A DNA stretch of 49,391 nt, taken from the NCBI GenBank assembly GCA_030681555.1, contig JAUXRW010000037.1:1-49391 (forward strand). Direction: 5' to 3'. Below, one piece after another: positions 16,321 to 27,228 of the stretch. The translations under genes were made by a program, and so were the position numbers. The notes beneath the pieces are model-generated. The model was not told the DNA's origin, did not search any database, and saw only the letters and a program-made list of their open reading frames with translations. Within the stretch, counting starts at the first letter, position 1, and each line of letters begins with the position of its first letter. This DNA comes from Acidimicrobiales bacterium (GTDB lineage Bacteria; Actinomycetota; Acidimicrobiia; Acidimicrobiales; VFJN01).

Positions 16321-18119
16321 TGGGCGCGGGGCGCCGCGTCGCCGTCCTCGGCGGGGGGATGGCCGGAGTGACGGCAGCGTGGGAGCTGAGCCGGCCGGGC
16401 TGGGAGGACCGCTTCGAGTCGATCACGCTGTACCAACGAGGCTGGATGCTCGGCGGAAAGGGCGCCAGTACGCGGGACGACCAGGGGCGGATCCTGGAGC
16501 ACGGCCTCCACGTCTGGCTCGGGTACTACGACAACGCCTTCCGCGTGCTGCGGGAGTGCTACGAGGAGCTGGACCGGGCCCGCACCGATCCCACCTGCCC
16601 GGTCCGGACGTGGCAGGACGCCTTCCTGCCCGCCCCCGAGGTGGGCGTGTTCGAGCACGGCCCGGATGGCGTCACGGACGTGTGGCTGGCCCGGTTCGGC
16701 ACGAACGAGCTGCTGCCGGGCGGGCCCGCCCCGACCGAACCGGACCTGGGCGAGCTCGTGCGTCGAGGAGCGGGGCTGGCCGCCGACCTCCTCCGCTCCG
16801 CCCGGCAGCGGCCGAACATCCGCGTCGACGTGGCCGTCGACCTCGTGACGACCGTGCTGCGGGGGATGGCCGCCGACGGCCTGCTGCGGCCCGGGGGCGG
16901 TTTCGCGAGCGTCGACCACCACGACTTCCGGGACTGGCTCCGGCGCCACGGGGCGGCCGAGGCGACGATCGACGGCGGCCTCGTGCGAGGGATGTACGAC
17001 CTCGTGTTCGGTTACCGCGACGCCGATCACACGAGGCCGGCGTTCTCTGCCGGCCTCGGCGTCTTCCTCGCGGTCCGCATGTTCCTGGATTACAAGGGCG
17101 CCATCTTCTGGAAGATGACGGCGGGGATGGGCGATGTCGTGTTCGCCCCGTTGCACCAGGCCCTCCGCCGCCGGGGCGTCGGGATCCGCTACTTCCACCG
17201 CCTCGAGGGCCTGCGCCTCTCGCCGGACGGAGCGCGCTTGGCCGCCGTGGACCTCGTCCGGCAGGCGCCCGCCGAGGTCGCCGAGGAGTACGAGCCGCTC
17301 GAGCGCTTCGGAGGCCTGCCGTGCTTCCCGTGGCGCCCGCGCCTGGGCCCGGCGGCGCCGTCGGACCGGGAGCCCACGGAGCACGACCCGCTGACGCTGG
17401 ACGGCGAGGCGGTGTCCCTGGTGTGCGGCGTGGACGTCGACGACGTCGTCCTCGCAGTGGGTCTCGGTGCGCTGCCGATCGTGGCCGCCGACATCGTGCG
17501 GGCCCATCCCCGCTGGCAGGCCATGATCGAGCACGTGCGCACGGTCCCCACCCGCTCCGCGCAGCTCTGGCTGCGCGACGACGAGCCGTCGCTCGGCTGG
17601 GCCCACCCCGGCGCGACGGTGTCGGGCCTCGAAGCGCCGTTCGACACGGTCGCGTCGATGACGCACCTTCTGCCGGCCGAGGGCTGGTCCGATGCGGGGG
17701 CCGATGCGGATGCCGACGTCCCGCGGTCGCTGGCCTACCTCTGCAGCGCGCTGCCCGGCGGGGCCACCGATCTCGCCTCCACCACCGACGAGTTCCTCGG
17801 CGAGTGGTCGAAGGCGCTGTGGCCCGCCGGCGGACCGGTCGGGCTCGAGGATGCCGGCGTCGTGGCCCACCACGTCTCGGCCAACACCGATCCGTCCGAC
17901 GGCTACGTGCAGTCGCTCCCGGGCTCGGGTGCGCACCGCCTCCGTGCGGATGGCTCCGGCGTCGAGGGCTTGGTACTCGCCGGCGACTGGATCGACTGCG
18001 GGCTGAACGCCGGGTGCATCGAAGCCGCGGCCATCGCGGGGGTGCAGGCCTGCGCCGCCGTCGAGGGCCGCCCACTCAGCGAACGCGTGCTCGGACCGCT
18101 CACCTGGGACAGGGCATGA
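16320..18119 (+). CDS. FAD-dependent oxidoreductase, phytoene-desaturase-like
   Basis: A 599-residue protein from GTG 16320, overlapping the upstream stop by one base. The N-terminal dinucleotide-binding motif is RRVAVLGGGMAGVTAAWELS. LYQRGWMLGGKGAS and GRILEHGLHVWLGYYDNAF follow, typical of the COG3349/phytoene-desaturase-like amine-oxidase superfamily. The C-terminal FAD-contact region is LVLAGDWIDCGLNAGCIEAA. Relatives act on isoprenoid or hydrophobic substrates (carotenoid desaturases, hydroxysqualene dehydroxylase). Co-operonic location with a polyprenyl diphosphate synthase supports an isoprenoid substrate, but no phytoene or squalene synthase is nearby, so the reaction is open. Confidence 0.8.
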   Translation: MGAGRRVAVLGGGMAGVTAAWELSRPGWEDRFESITLYQRGWMLGGKGASTRDDQGRILEHGLHVWLGYYDNAFRVLRECYEELDRARTDPTCPVRTWQDAFLPAPEVGVFEHGPDGVTDVWLARFGTNELLPGGPAPTEPDLGELVRRGAGLAADLLRSARQRPNIRVDVAVDLVTTVLRGMAADGLLRPGGGFASVDHHDFRDWLRRHGAAEATIDGGLVRGMYDLVFGYRDADHTRPAFSAGLGVFLAVRMFLDYKGAIFWKMTAGMGDVVFAPLHQALRRRGVGIRYFHRLEGLRLSPDGARLAAVDLVRQAPAEVAEEYEPLERFGGLPCFPWRPRLGPAAPSDREPTEHDPLTLDGEAVSLVCGVDVDDVVLAVGLGALPIVAADIVRAHPRWQAMIEHVRTVPTRSAQLWLRDDEPSLGWAHPGATVSGLEAPFDTVASMTHLLPAEGWSDAGADADADVPRSLAYLCSALPGGATDLASTTDEFLGEWSKALWPAGGPVGLEDAGVVAHHVSANTDPSDGYVQSLPGSGAHRLRADGSGVEGLVLAGDWIDCGLNAGCIEAAAIAGVQACAAVEGRPLSERVLGPLTWDRA

Positions 18120-18787
18120 CCGACGACCGGCCGCCCCGCTCGAAGGGACCGTTCGGGCCGCTGGAGATGCTCGACGAGGTGCAGCGGCAGGCCTTCGAGG
18201 CGGCCCTGCGCGTGACCGCCGAGCTGAGCTCGCTCGGCGGCGGCCTCGCCGACCTCTCGTGGCTGCGGGACGGGGCGCGCGCGTCGTCGATCGACGCCGG
18301 AGCTGGGCCCGACGGCGCCGAGCCGATCGACGTCGGCCGGCTCCGCGCCGACGTCGCCAAGGCGGCGGACACCTTCGCCGACCTGCTTCGGGCCATGCTC
18401 GACGTCGGGTTCGACGCCATGGACGAGCTGGCCCGGCGCGGTGGCGCGCGCCCCGTGGGGGCCGCCTCCCCGGGTGGGGTCGCCGAGGTCCGCTGCACGG
18501 TGCGGAACGACCTGCACGCAGCGAACGGCCTCCGCGCCCATGTGCCGCAGCTGGCATCGGTGGACGGGGTCGTGCTGGCCGCCGCCGCCCACGTCGACCC
18601 CGAACGGTTCGACCTGCAGCCGCACGAGCGCCGCGAGGTGTGCGTCGGCGTGCCGGTGCCCGCAACGGCAAGGCCCGGCCGCTACCACGGCCTCCTGCTC
18701 GTGGCCGGGCTGCCCGACGCGGCGCACCAGATCACCGTGGAGGTGGCGGCGCCTGCGGCGCCCGAGGGGCCCGATGACGGCGACTGA
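18116..18787 (+). CDS. Uncharacterised helical plus beta-sandwich protein
   Basis: A 223-residue protein from ATG 18116 (ATGA overlap with the flavoenzyme). The first ~115 residues are helical, with LEMLDEVQRQAFEAALRVTA and LRADVAKAADTFADLLRAML. The last ~95 are strand-rich, with EVRCTVRNDL, PERFDLQPHERREVCVGVPV and PGRYHGLLLVAGLP. This is the pattern of an immunoglobulin-like accessory domain. The helix around 90-115 resembles the ED/D-hydrophobic helices of the small proteins at 10.3-10.9 kb. Unknown function; perhaps a scaffold or partner for the flanking isoprenoid enzymes. Confidence 0.6.
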   Translation: MTDDRPPRSKGPFGPLEMLDEVQRQAFEAALRVTAELSSLGGGLADLSWLRDGARASSIDAGAGPDGAEPIDVGRLRADVAKAADTFADLLRAMLDVGFDAMDELARRGGARPVGAASPGGVAEVRCTVRNDLHAANGLRAHVPQLASVDGVVLAAAAHVDPERFDLQPHERREVCVGVPVPATARPGRYHGLLLVAGLPDAAHQITVEVAAPAAPEGPDDGD

Positions 18788-19814
18788 GGCCGTCGCCCCG
18801 ACGCTGCCGTCGGATCTCCTGGCCTACTACGGCGACATCGTCCACGAGGAGGTCCAGCGCACCCTCCGCTCGGAGGAGCGCTCGCCGCTCTCGCCGCTGG
18901 TCGCCGACTACCCGGGTCGCCCGGGGAAGCGCCTGCGCCCGGCCCTGCTGCTCGCGGCCTGCGAGGCGTTCGGCGGCGACCTCCGGGACGCGCTGCCGGC
19001 CGCCGTGTCGCTGGAGCTACTGCACAACGCCTTCCTCGTCCACGACGACATCGAGGACGCGAGCGGCCGGCGACGCGGCAAGCCCTCCCTCCACGTGCAG
19101 CACGGTGTGCCGATGGCGGTGCACGCGGGCGATGCGCTGGCGGTGCGGGCCATCCTCCCGCTCCTCGACCAGCCGCGGCTGAGCACACACCTCGTGCAGC
19201 GCGTCACCCGCGAGCTCCTGGAGACGGCTCGCCGCACGCTCGACGGGCAGTCGATGGAGCTGGCCTGGCGGGACGACGTCACCCGGCGGGTCGACCTCGA
19301 CGACTACCTCCGCCTCGTGCTGCACAAGACCTGCTGGTACACGACCATCTACCCGCTCCGCGCCGGGTGCCTGATCGGCAGCCGCGGGGGCGTGCCCCTC
19401 GGACCGCTCACGAGCTTCGGCTTCCTCCTCGGCGCAGCGTTCCAGGTGCGCGACGACGTGCTCGACGTGGCCGGCGACGCGGAGGCCCACGGGAAGGAGG
19501 CGATGGCCGACCTGCGGGAGGGCAAGCGCACCCTGCTCCTCGTGCACCTCCTCGGCGCGGTTGCGCCCGACGAGCGCCGGTGGCTCGAGGCCTACCTGGC
19601 CACCCCGGCGCAGGAGCGGACCCCCGCCGACGCCGAGGCCGTCCTCGCCCTCCTGCACGCCCACGGCAGCATCGAGACGGCGACGGCCTGGTCCGACGGC
19701 CTGGCCGAGGGTGCCCGGGCGGCGTTCCCGGCCGCCTTCGCGCACGCGGTGAGCCCGTTCCATGCCCGCTTCGTGGAGCAGCTCATCGACTACGTGGTCG
19801 CTCGCCCCAGCTGA
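18774..19814 (+). CDS. Polyprenyl (geranylgeranyl-type) diphosphate synthase
   Basis: A 346-residue protein from ATG 18774, overlapping the upstream gene by 14 bp. The first aspartate-rich motif is HDDIEDASGRRRGKPSLHVQ and the second is AAFQVRDDVLDVAGD, with GKRLRPALLLA and KTCWYTTIYPLRAG also conserved. It condenses isopentenyl diphosphate with allylic diphosphates. The residues at positions -4/-5 before DDIED (LLHNAF) are not bulky aromatics, so a C20 or longer product is plausible. As the last gene of the operon it would supply the prenyl substrate for the flavoenzyme upstream. It converges on icd with a 12-bp gap. Confidence 0.9.
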   Translation: MTATEAVAPTLPSDLLAYYGDIVHEEVQRTLRSEERSPLSPLVADYPGRPGKRLRPALLLAACEAFGGDLRDALPAAVSLELLHNAFLVHDDIEDASGRRRGKPSLHVQHGVPMAVHAGDALAVRAILPLLDQPRLSTHLVQRVTRELLETARRTLDGQSMELAWRDDVTRRVDLDDYLRLVLHKTCWYTTIYPLRAGCLIGSRGGVPLGPLTSFGFLLGAAFQVRDDVLDVAGDAEAHGKEAMADLREGKRTLLLVHLLGAVAPDERRWLEAYLATPAQERTPADAEAVLALLHAHGSIETATAWSDGLAEGARAAFPAAFAHAVSPFHARFVEQLIDYVVARPS

Positions 19815-19826
19815 GGCGGCGGCGGG

Positions 19827-22049
<2,223 letters not shown>

Positions 22050-22163
22050 CGTCCGAGGCTAGCCACGTCCCGGAGGCCCACCGTCGGGGCCCCGGTGCTC
22101 CCGTCGGCAAGCGGGGATCGGTAGCGTGGCAGGGCTGTCACATCCCCTCCGTAGGGTCGCGGT

Positions 22164-23585
22164 GTGACGAGGACGACGAAGGGGCTGGCAGCGGTGACCG
22201 CAGGCGCGCAGCGGAGACGAGCGACGTTCACGTCGTCGTTCGGCGTGTCCCGGCGCGAGAACCACGACGCCTCCGGCTTCTACGCCCGCTTCACCGCCCC
22301 CATCGTGAGCAACGACGCCACGGTCGAGCGCCCGGGGGTGGTCGACCAGATCTACGTCGGCGATGCCCGGCACATGGATCGGGTGCGCCCCGCCTCGGTG
22401 GCCCTGGTCGTCACCTCCCCGCCGTATTTCGCCGGCAAGGCCTACGAGGAGGAGCTGGGGGAGGGCCACATCCCCGCCACGTACGTCGAGTACCTCACGA
22501 TGCTCGAGGAGGTGTTCGCCGAGTGCGTCGACAAGCTCGAGCCCGGCGGCCGGATCGCCGTCAACGTCGCCAACCTGGGCCGCAAGCCGTACCGGTCCCT
22601 GTCCGCCGACGTCATCGGGATCCTGCAGGACCGGCTGGGCCTCCTCCTGCGGGGCGAGGTCATCTGGCGCAAGGCGCGGGGCGCCGGAGGGAACTGCGCG
22701 TGGGGGTCGTTCAAGAAGCCGGCCAACCCGGTGCTCCGCGACCTCACGGAGCGCGTGGTCATCGCCAGCAAGGGCCGCTTCGACCGCGCCATCGACCCGG
22801 TCACGCGGGCGGCGCTCGACCTCCCGTCGATCGCCACCACCACGGCCGACGAGTTCATGGATGCCACGCTCGACGTGTGGGAGCTGGCGCCCGAGAGCGC
22901 CACCCGGGTGAACCACCCGGCCCCGTTTCCGGTGGCGCTCCCCCAGCGCCTGATCGAGCTCTACACGTACCGCGGCGACGTCGTGCTCGACCCCTTCATG
23001 GGCTCCGGCACCAGCGCGGTCGCCGCAGTGCGAACGGGTCGCCGGTACCTCGGCTACGACACCGACGAGGTGTACGCGAAGGCGGCCGCGGAGCGTGCCG
23101 CTGCCGAGGCCGAGCGCATGCTCGCCCAGCCCCCTGTGCCGGCGCCCGACAAGGCGGCTGCGGCGGCTCACGACGTGCTCGTGGCCGCCGGCTTCACGGT
23201 CGAGGACGCAAAGGCCACCAAGCGGCGGCGCTTCACCGGCGGCCTCACCGTCGACTGGGTGGCGGCCGACGACGCCGGTCGCCCCTGGGTCGTGCTCGTG
23301 GCCGGCACGGGCACGGTGGCGCGCGGCGGGCTGCGGCGGTCCGACGTGCTGTTCCGCACCCTGGGCGAGGCCACCGTGCTCACGACCGCCGGCCACCGCG
23401 TGCTCGTTCTCACCACCGACCTCCCCGCCTCGCGCTCCGCGGCGGCGGCGGCGCTGAGCGCGGCGCGGGGCACCTCGCTCGTCGACGCCCTCCAGCTCGG
23501 CGCCCGTGGGGTGCCGGAGCGCCTGGCCGTCTACGCGGGGGGGTCCGTGTCGGATCCCGTGGGCGATCTCCTGCCCGGCGCCTGA
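22164..23585 (+). CDS. DNA N4-cytosine/N6-adenine methyltransferase, probable restriction-modification methylase
   Basis: A 473-residue protein. The catalytic motif IV is TSPPY (84-88), and the SAM-binding motif I, DPFMGSGT (276-283), lies after it. This is the beta-class order of amino-methyltransferases. HPAPFPVALPQRLIELYTY precedes motif I as usual. A further ~145 residues (about 330-473) have alternating strands and helices, with VDWVAADDAGRPWVVLVAG, LRRSDVLFRTLGEA and VLVLTTDLP. They resemble a nuclease-like or recognition domain and are not needed for a minimal methylase. The next gene, 6 bp downstream, is its likely partner. The N-terminal 55 residues are basic and poorly conserved-looking, so the start is uncertain. 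Confidence 0.85.
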   Translation: MTRTTKGLAAVTAGAQRRRATFTSSFGVSRRENHDASGFYARFTAPIVSNDATVERPGVVDQIYVGDARHMDRVRPASVALVVTSPPYFAGKAYEEELGEGHIPATYVEYLTMLEEVFAECVDKLEPGGRIAVNVANLGRKPYRSLSADVIGILQDRLGLLLRGEVIWRKARGAGGNCAWGSFKKPANPVLRDLTERVVIASKGRFDRAIDPVTRAALDLPSIATTTADEFMDATLDVWELAPESATRVNHPAPFPVALPQRLIELYTYRGDVVLDPFMGSGTSAVAAVRTGRRYLGYDTDEVYAKAAAERAAAEAERMLAQPPVPAPDKAAAAAHDVLVAAGFTVEDAKATKRRRFTGGLTVDWVAADDAGRPWVVLVAGTGTVARGGLRRSDVLFRTLGEATVLTTAGHRVLVLTTDLPASRSAAAAALSAARGTSLVDALQLGARGVPERLAVYAGGSVSDPVGDLLPGA

Positions 23586-23591
23586 TCTCCT

Positions 23592-24593
23592 ATGCCGTCG
23601 GCGAAGACGGAGATCACCGAGGTCGTCACGGGAGTGGCCATCGCCGGCGCGCCCAGCCTCGCGGCTGGGCTGTGCGAGCGACCGGTCGCCAACGTCGGCG
23701 ACGATGTCTGGGCGCGGCTCGTCCACCTCGACCGCGACGGCCGGCATCGTCAGGAGTTCGCGGCCGCCTGGGCCAACGGCCAGGCCTTCCTGCGCGCCGA
23801 CGAGGGGCTGCGCGGCGTGCCACCCCGGCTCGTGGAGTGGAAGGGCCCCACCCATGCTCCGGGCGACGAGGTGGTGCCCGCCGACCTCCGCATCGACCAC
23901 GTGTGGCTGATCAGCTGCAAGTACCTCTCCAAGGTGCTGGCCAACGCCGCGCCGGCTCGCCTGTTCGACCGCGGACTGGCTGCCGGTCCCGCCTCCGTGG
24001 GGGCCGACTGGTACGGCGAGGTTGCACCGGCCGCCTACCAGGCGCTCTTCGCCCAGGTGCGGCGGGAGCTGGGCACCCGACCGTCCCTCCCCCCGCACGC
24101 CGCAGACCTCACCCCCACGCACCGAGCCGAGTTGCGGGCGTACCTCGACGCGGGCTGGTCGGAGGAGGCGCAGGCCGCCTACCGGCGCCTCGTGGAAGAG
24201 GTGAGCGCCGCCTCCGCCCAGCGGTGGAAGGCCATCCTCGGCAAGCGCTCCCAGGCCGAAGCCGTCCTGTGGCGCCTGCTGCGCATCGGGAGCGCCCCGT
24301 ACTTCGTGCTCGGTGCCACGCGCGAGCGCTCGTTGCGCGTGCGCGTCATGACGGCCTGGGACTGGCGACAGAGCTACGAGCTCAAGCGCGTGGACGTCTG
24401 GGGCGACGATGCCGGCCAGCCCCAGGTTCGCTGGCAGGCGCGCGTGCGCTCACGGGTCACGGGCCAGGAGCAGGCCGTCGACGGGCACGTCGAGGTGCGG
24501 TGGAGCCACGGGCGGTTCGGGAAACCGCCGGAAGCCAAGGCGTACCTCGACACCCCGCACCATCGAGTGCCGGGCTACGTGCCGATCGGCTGA
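23592..24593 (+). CDS. Candidate type II restriction endonuclease or R-M partner
   Basis: A 333-residue protein beginning 6 bp after the methylase, so co-transcribed. No family is certain. A possible nuclease core is ADLRIDHVWLISCKYLSKVL. There a buried strand follows an Asp and ends in Ser-Cys-Lys, the arrangement of some PD-(D/E)XK enzymes with a substituted acidic residue. Later segments are LRAYLDAGWSEEAQAAYRRL, LWRLLRIGSAPYFVLGATRE and DVWGDDAGQPQVRWQARVRS. The C-terminal half could form a DNA-reading beta domain. Position beside a methylase is the main argument. Its last 19 bp overlap the convergent membrane protein gene. Confidence 0.5.
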   Translation: MPSAKTEITEVVTGVAIAGAPSLAAGLCERPVANVGDDVWARLVHLDRDGRHRQEFAAAWANGQAFLRADEGLRGVPPRLVEWKGPTHAPGDEVVPADLRIDHVWLISCKYLSKVLANAAPARLFDRGLAAGPASVGADWYGEVAPAAYQALFAQVRRELGTRPSLPPHAADLTPTHRAELRAYLDAGWSEEAQAAYRRLVEEVSAASAQRWKAILGKRSQAEAVLWRLLRIGSAPYFVLGATRERSLRVRVMTAWDWRQSYELKRVDVWGDDAGQPQVRWQARVRSRVTGQEQAVDGHVEVRWSHGRFGKPPEAKAYLDTPHHRVPGYVPIG

Positions 24594-26554
24594 GGCGTCG
24601 GGAGGGTCAGCACGAGCTCGCCGAAGCGGCGTTGCAGGACCCCGTCGGCCGGCAGCGGGCCGTCGTCGGGCTGACGGCGGAGCAGCGCGCACGGCTCGAA
24701 GTCCTCGTCCATCAGTTCGGCGCTGTCGTTGCGCACGCCCACCGCACGGATCTCCCCCTCCCACCCGTGGTGGTCGAGCCCGACCCACAGCGGGTACTCC
24801 TCGCCGATCGCGGTCGACAGGCCGAGGGCCCGGCAGCCCGACGCAGCCAGGGTGGCGGAGACCGCGTCGTAGTCGGCCGCGGTGGTCGCCTTGCCGTCCC
24901 ACGGGAAGACGTAGTGCTCCAGGTAGGCGTCGACGTCGTCGTAGGTCGGGTCGAGGAGCGGGCGCTCGGCGTTGTCCAGCAGCATCGGGAGCGACGCGGC
25001 GACCAGCAGGGCGATGACGACGTGGCTGACGATCCGCCCGCACCGGGCCAGCACCAGCGCGATGAGCGGGCACCAGGCCAGCAGTCCGGGCAGCTGGAAC
25101 CTGTTGCCGAACACCTGCCAGCGGACGAGGGACGCGAACAGCACGAAGCCGAGGCCGACCCCGACGACGAGCCCGACGGTCCGTCGGTCGACCGTGCGCC
25201 GTGCGGCGGCGACGAGGAGGGCGATCCCGCTGGTCGCCAGCAGCAGTGCGTGCCAGGGGTTGGCGCTGAACTCCGACCAGCGCTGCAGCCTCCTGTAGTC
25301 GCGGACGGCGAAGGCGTCGGCGTCGAACCCGAGGGTGTAGCGGGTGTCGTCCTGGTCGATGTCGAAGAGCTCGTACGCGTCTTCCCCCAGCCGCAGGGCG
25401 GCCTCGCCCACCACGTGCTCAGGGCCCGACCGGCCGTTCCCCACCCGGAAGTTGGAGGCGATGCTGCGCACCGTGTTGGCGGCCGCGCTGTCGAACGTGA
25501 TCTCCTCCACCACGAGGTCGTCCTGGTCCGCGCCCGTCGGTGATCCGAAGAGTGCCAGGTTCCGGCCGACGAACGGTCCGGCCGCGAGCAGGAACGCGAC
25601 CACTGCGACCCCTGCGGCGGCCCCGACGCGGCCCCAGCCCGCCCACCGATCTCCACGCTGCACCTCTCGGCGCGCTGCGGCCAGCGCGAGCCCGACGAGG
25701 GCGAGTCCGACCGTCGGCGCCACGGTGCCCTTGGCGAGGACCGCGAGCCCGGCCCCGAGCCCGAGCAACCCCGCCTGCGGCAGCACGGGGCCGTCGGTGT
25801 CCCAGGCCAGCACCAGCACGAGCACGCACACGCCGATCGCCGCGCCGAAGAGGTCGTTCTGGGCGCTCGTGGCCTGCAGCACGGCCGCCGGGAGGGTCAT
25901 GGCGAGGGCGGGCGCGAGCACCTGGGAGAGGCGGGAACCGCCGAGGAGGCGCGCCGCCTCGGAGGCGCCGGCCGCAGCCACCACGTAGGCGAGCAGCTGG
26001 ACGAAGCCGTCCAAGCGGTCCCCTCCGGTGAGGAGATGGAGCTGGACGATGGAGTACTCCGACAACGGGGACAGGTCGATCTGCGCCAGGAAGTGGGTGG
26101 CGAAGGGGGCGACGGATCGGTCCTGGATCCAGTGCTCGACGCGGGCCAGGTGGTAGGTCATGGCATCGCCGGTGGCAGGGCGGTAGAGCGCGGCGACCGT
26201 CGCCAGGACCACCACGTAGGCCAGGCCCACCCCGGCGACGATCCGCTCGAGGACGGAGCTGGCCCGCCACCCTGCGAGCAGGGCGCGGGCCCGCCGCCGG
26301 ACCGCCCAGCCCCGCCCGATGCCCCCGAGGAGGGCGATGGCGAGCCCGCTCCAGCAGAGGGCGACCGTGGTTGCCGTGAGGCGGTGGCCGATGCTCGCCA
26401 CCTCGCAGACGGCGAGGACGGCCGCGTTCAGGAGGACGTAGGCGACGACCAGGCTGCCTCGAGCCGACAGCCCCCCGAGCCCCAGCCGGGCACGGTGATC
26501 GTGCGTCGCGATCCACAGGAGCGCGAGGCAGAGGGGCAGGAGCAGGGTCGCCAT
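24575..26554 (-). CDS. GT-C fold glycosyltransferase-like polytopic membrane protein
   Basis: A 659-residue protein with about 12 hydrophobic segments. It carries the family 39/PMT_2-like luminal loop RPATGDAMTYHLARVEHWIQ, with the acidic GD pair near the first loop. The N-terminus (ATLLLPLCLALLWIATH) is a membrane anchor. A large soluble loop (about 330-420) and a soluble C-terminal tail with two cysteines follow. Such proteins use polyprenyl-phosphate sugars to build envelope glycans or glycoproteins. The exact donor and acceptor are not deducible. It is not linked to other envelope genes here. Confidence 0.7.
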   Translation of the reverse strand: MATLLLPLCLALLWIATHDHRARLGLGGLSARGSLVVAYVLLNAAVLAVCEVASIGHRLTATTVALCWSGLAIALLGGIGRGWAVRRRARALLAGWRASSVLERIVAGVGLAYVVVLATVAALYRPATGDAMTYHLARVEHWIQDRSVAPFATHFLAQIDLSPLSEYSIVQLHLLTGGDRLDGFVQLLAYVVAAAGASEAARLLGGSRLSQVLAPALAMTLPAAVLQATSAQNDLFGAAIGVCVLVLVLAWDTDGPVLPQAGLLGLGAGLAVLAKGTVAPTVGLALVGLALAAARREVQRGDRWAGWGRVGAAAGVAVVAFLLAAGPFVGRNLALFGSPTGADQDDLVVEEITFDSAAANTVRSIASNFRVGNGRSGPEHVVGEAALRLGEDAYELFDIDQDDTRYTLGFDADAFAVRDYRRLQRWSEFSANPWHALLLATSGIALLVAAARRTVDRRTVGLVVGVGLGFVLFASLVRWQVFGNRFQLPGLLAWCPLIALVLARCGRIVSHVVIALLVAASLPMLLDNAERPLLDPTYDDVDAYLEHYVFPWDGKATTAADYDAVSATLAASGCRALGLSTAIGEEYPLWVGLDHHGWEGEIRAVGVRNDSAELMDEDFEPCALLRRQPDDGPLPADGVLQRRFGELVLTLPTPQPIGT

Positions 26555-26608
26555 GGCGGGTACATGTTTGCTCCTGGCCGGCCGGGCGGGCGCGAACCAG
26601 TTGTTCGC

Positions 26609-27091
26609 TCAGCCGGCTTCGGCCAGCTCCCGGAGGCGCTCGAGCGTGGCTCGCATCCCGGCCCGCATCTCGTCGTCGTGTTCCTCCACGCCGCCGAGGG
26701 CCACCTTCGAGAACACCTTGGCGAGGAGGGGGCGGTCGCGCCACGCCTCGCGTCGCTCGGTGACGATCGTGCCGTCGCCGTCCGGGTCGAACCGGTAGGA
26801 CCACCGCATCCCGCTCTGCTTCGTCTCGAACGCGAACGCCTTGCCCGGCTCCGCGGCGACGACCGTGTTCGTGGTGGACCAGCGGGCGATGCCCCGCTTG
26901 TTCCGGCCCTTGAAGCGGGCGCCGACGGCCGGTCCCGTCGCCCCGTCGAGCCACTGCCCGCCGGTGCACTCCGGGCTCAGCCGGCCCATGCCCGCCACGT
27001 CGGCGACCAGCTCGTAGAGCCGCTCCGGGGTCGCCGCGATCCGCAGTGCCACCTCGTCGTCGGGCCGTCCCTGGCCCGTCTGTCCACCCAT
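26609..27091 (-). CDS. SRPBCC-family (polyketide cyclase/START-like) protein
   Basis: A 160-residue protein from ATG 27091; an upstream in-frame start would add ~19 residues of unlikely sequence. The fold signature is VALRIAATPERLYELVADVA, then RLSPECTGGQWLDGATGPAV, GARFKGRNKRG and MRWSYRFDPDGDGTIVTERR, ending with a long helix. Members bind hydrophobic ligands in a helix-grip cavity. The ligand is unknown. It is separated by 137 bp from the divergent aldehyde dehydrogenase gene. Confidence 0.8.
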   Translation of the reverse strand: MGGQTGQGRPDDEVALRIAATPERLYELVADVAGMGRLSPECTGGQWLDGATGPAVGARFKGRNKRGIARWSTTNTVVAAEPGKAFAFETKQSGMRWSYRFDPDGDGTIVTERREAWRDRPLLAKVFSKVALGGVEEHDDEMRAGMRATLERLRELAEAG

Positions 27092-27228
27092 GGCCCGGAC
27101 TGTAGCCCGGGGCTGCCACAGGTTGGCGGGAATGGTGGGCGCCGGCATGTGCGCGGCGTCAGGAGCGGCGGTAGCGTCGACCGCGTCCGCACGCTGCGGT
27201 CACAGGTCTCGACCAGGGGGAAGCGCAC

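Noticed and set aside
22523-25543. 1006-codon open frame on the plus strand
   Set aside because: It crosses the methylase, its partner and an opposite-strand gene in the wrong frame. The translation is low complexity and matches no family.
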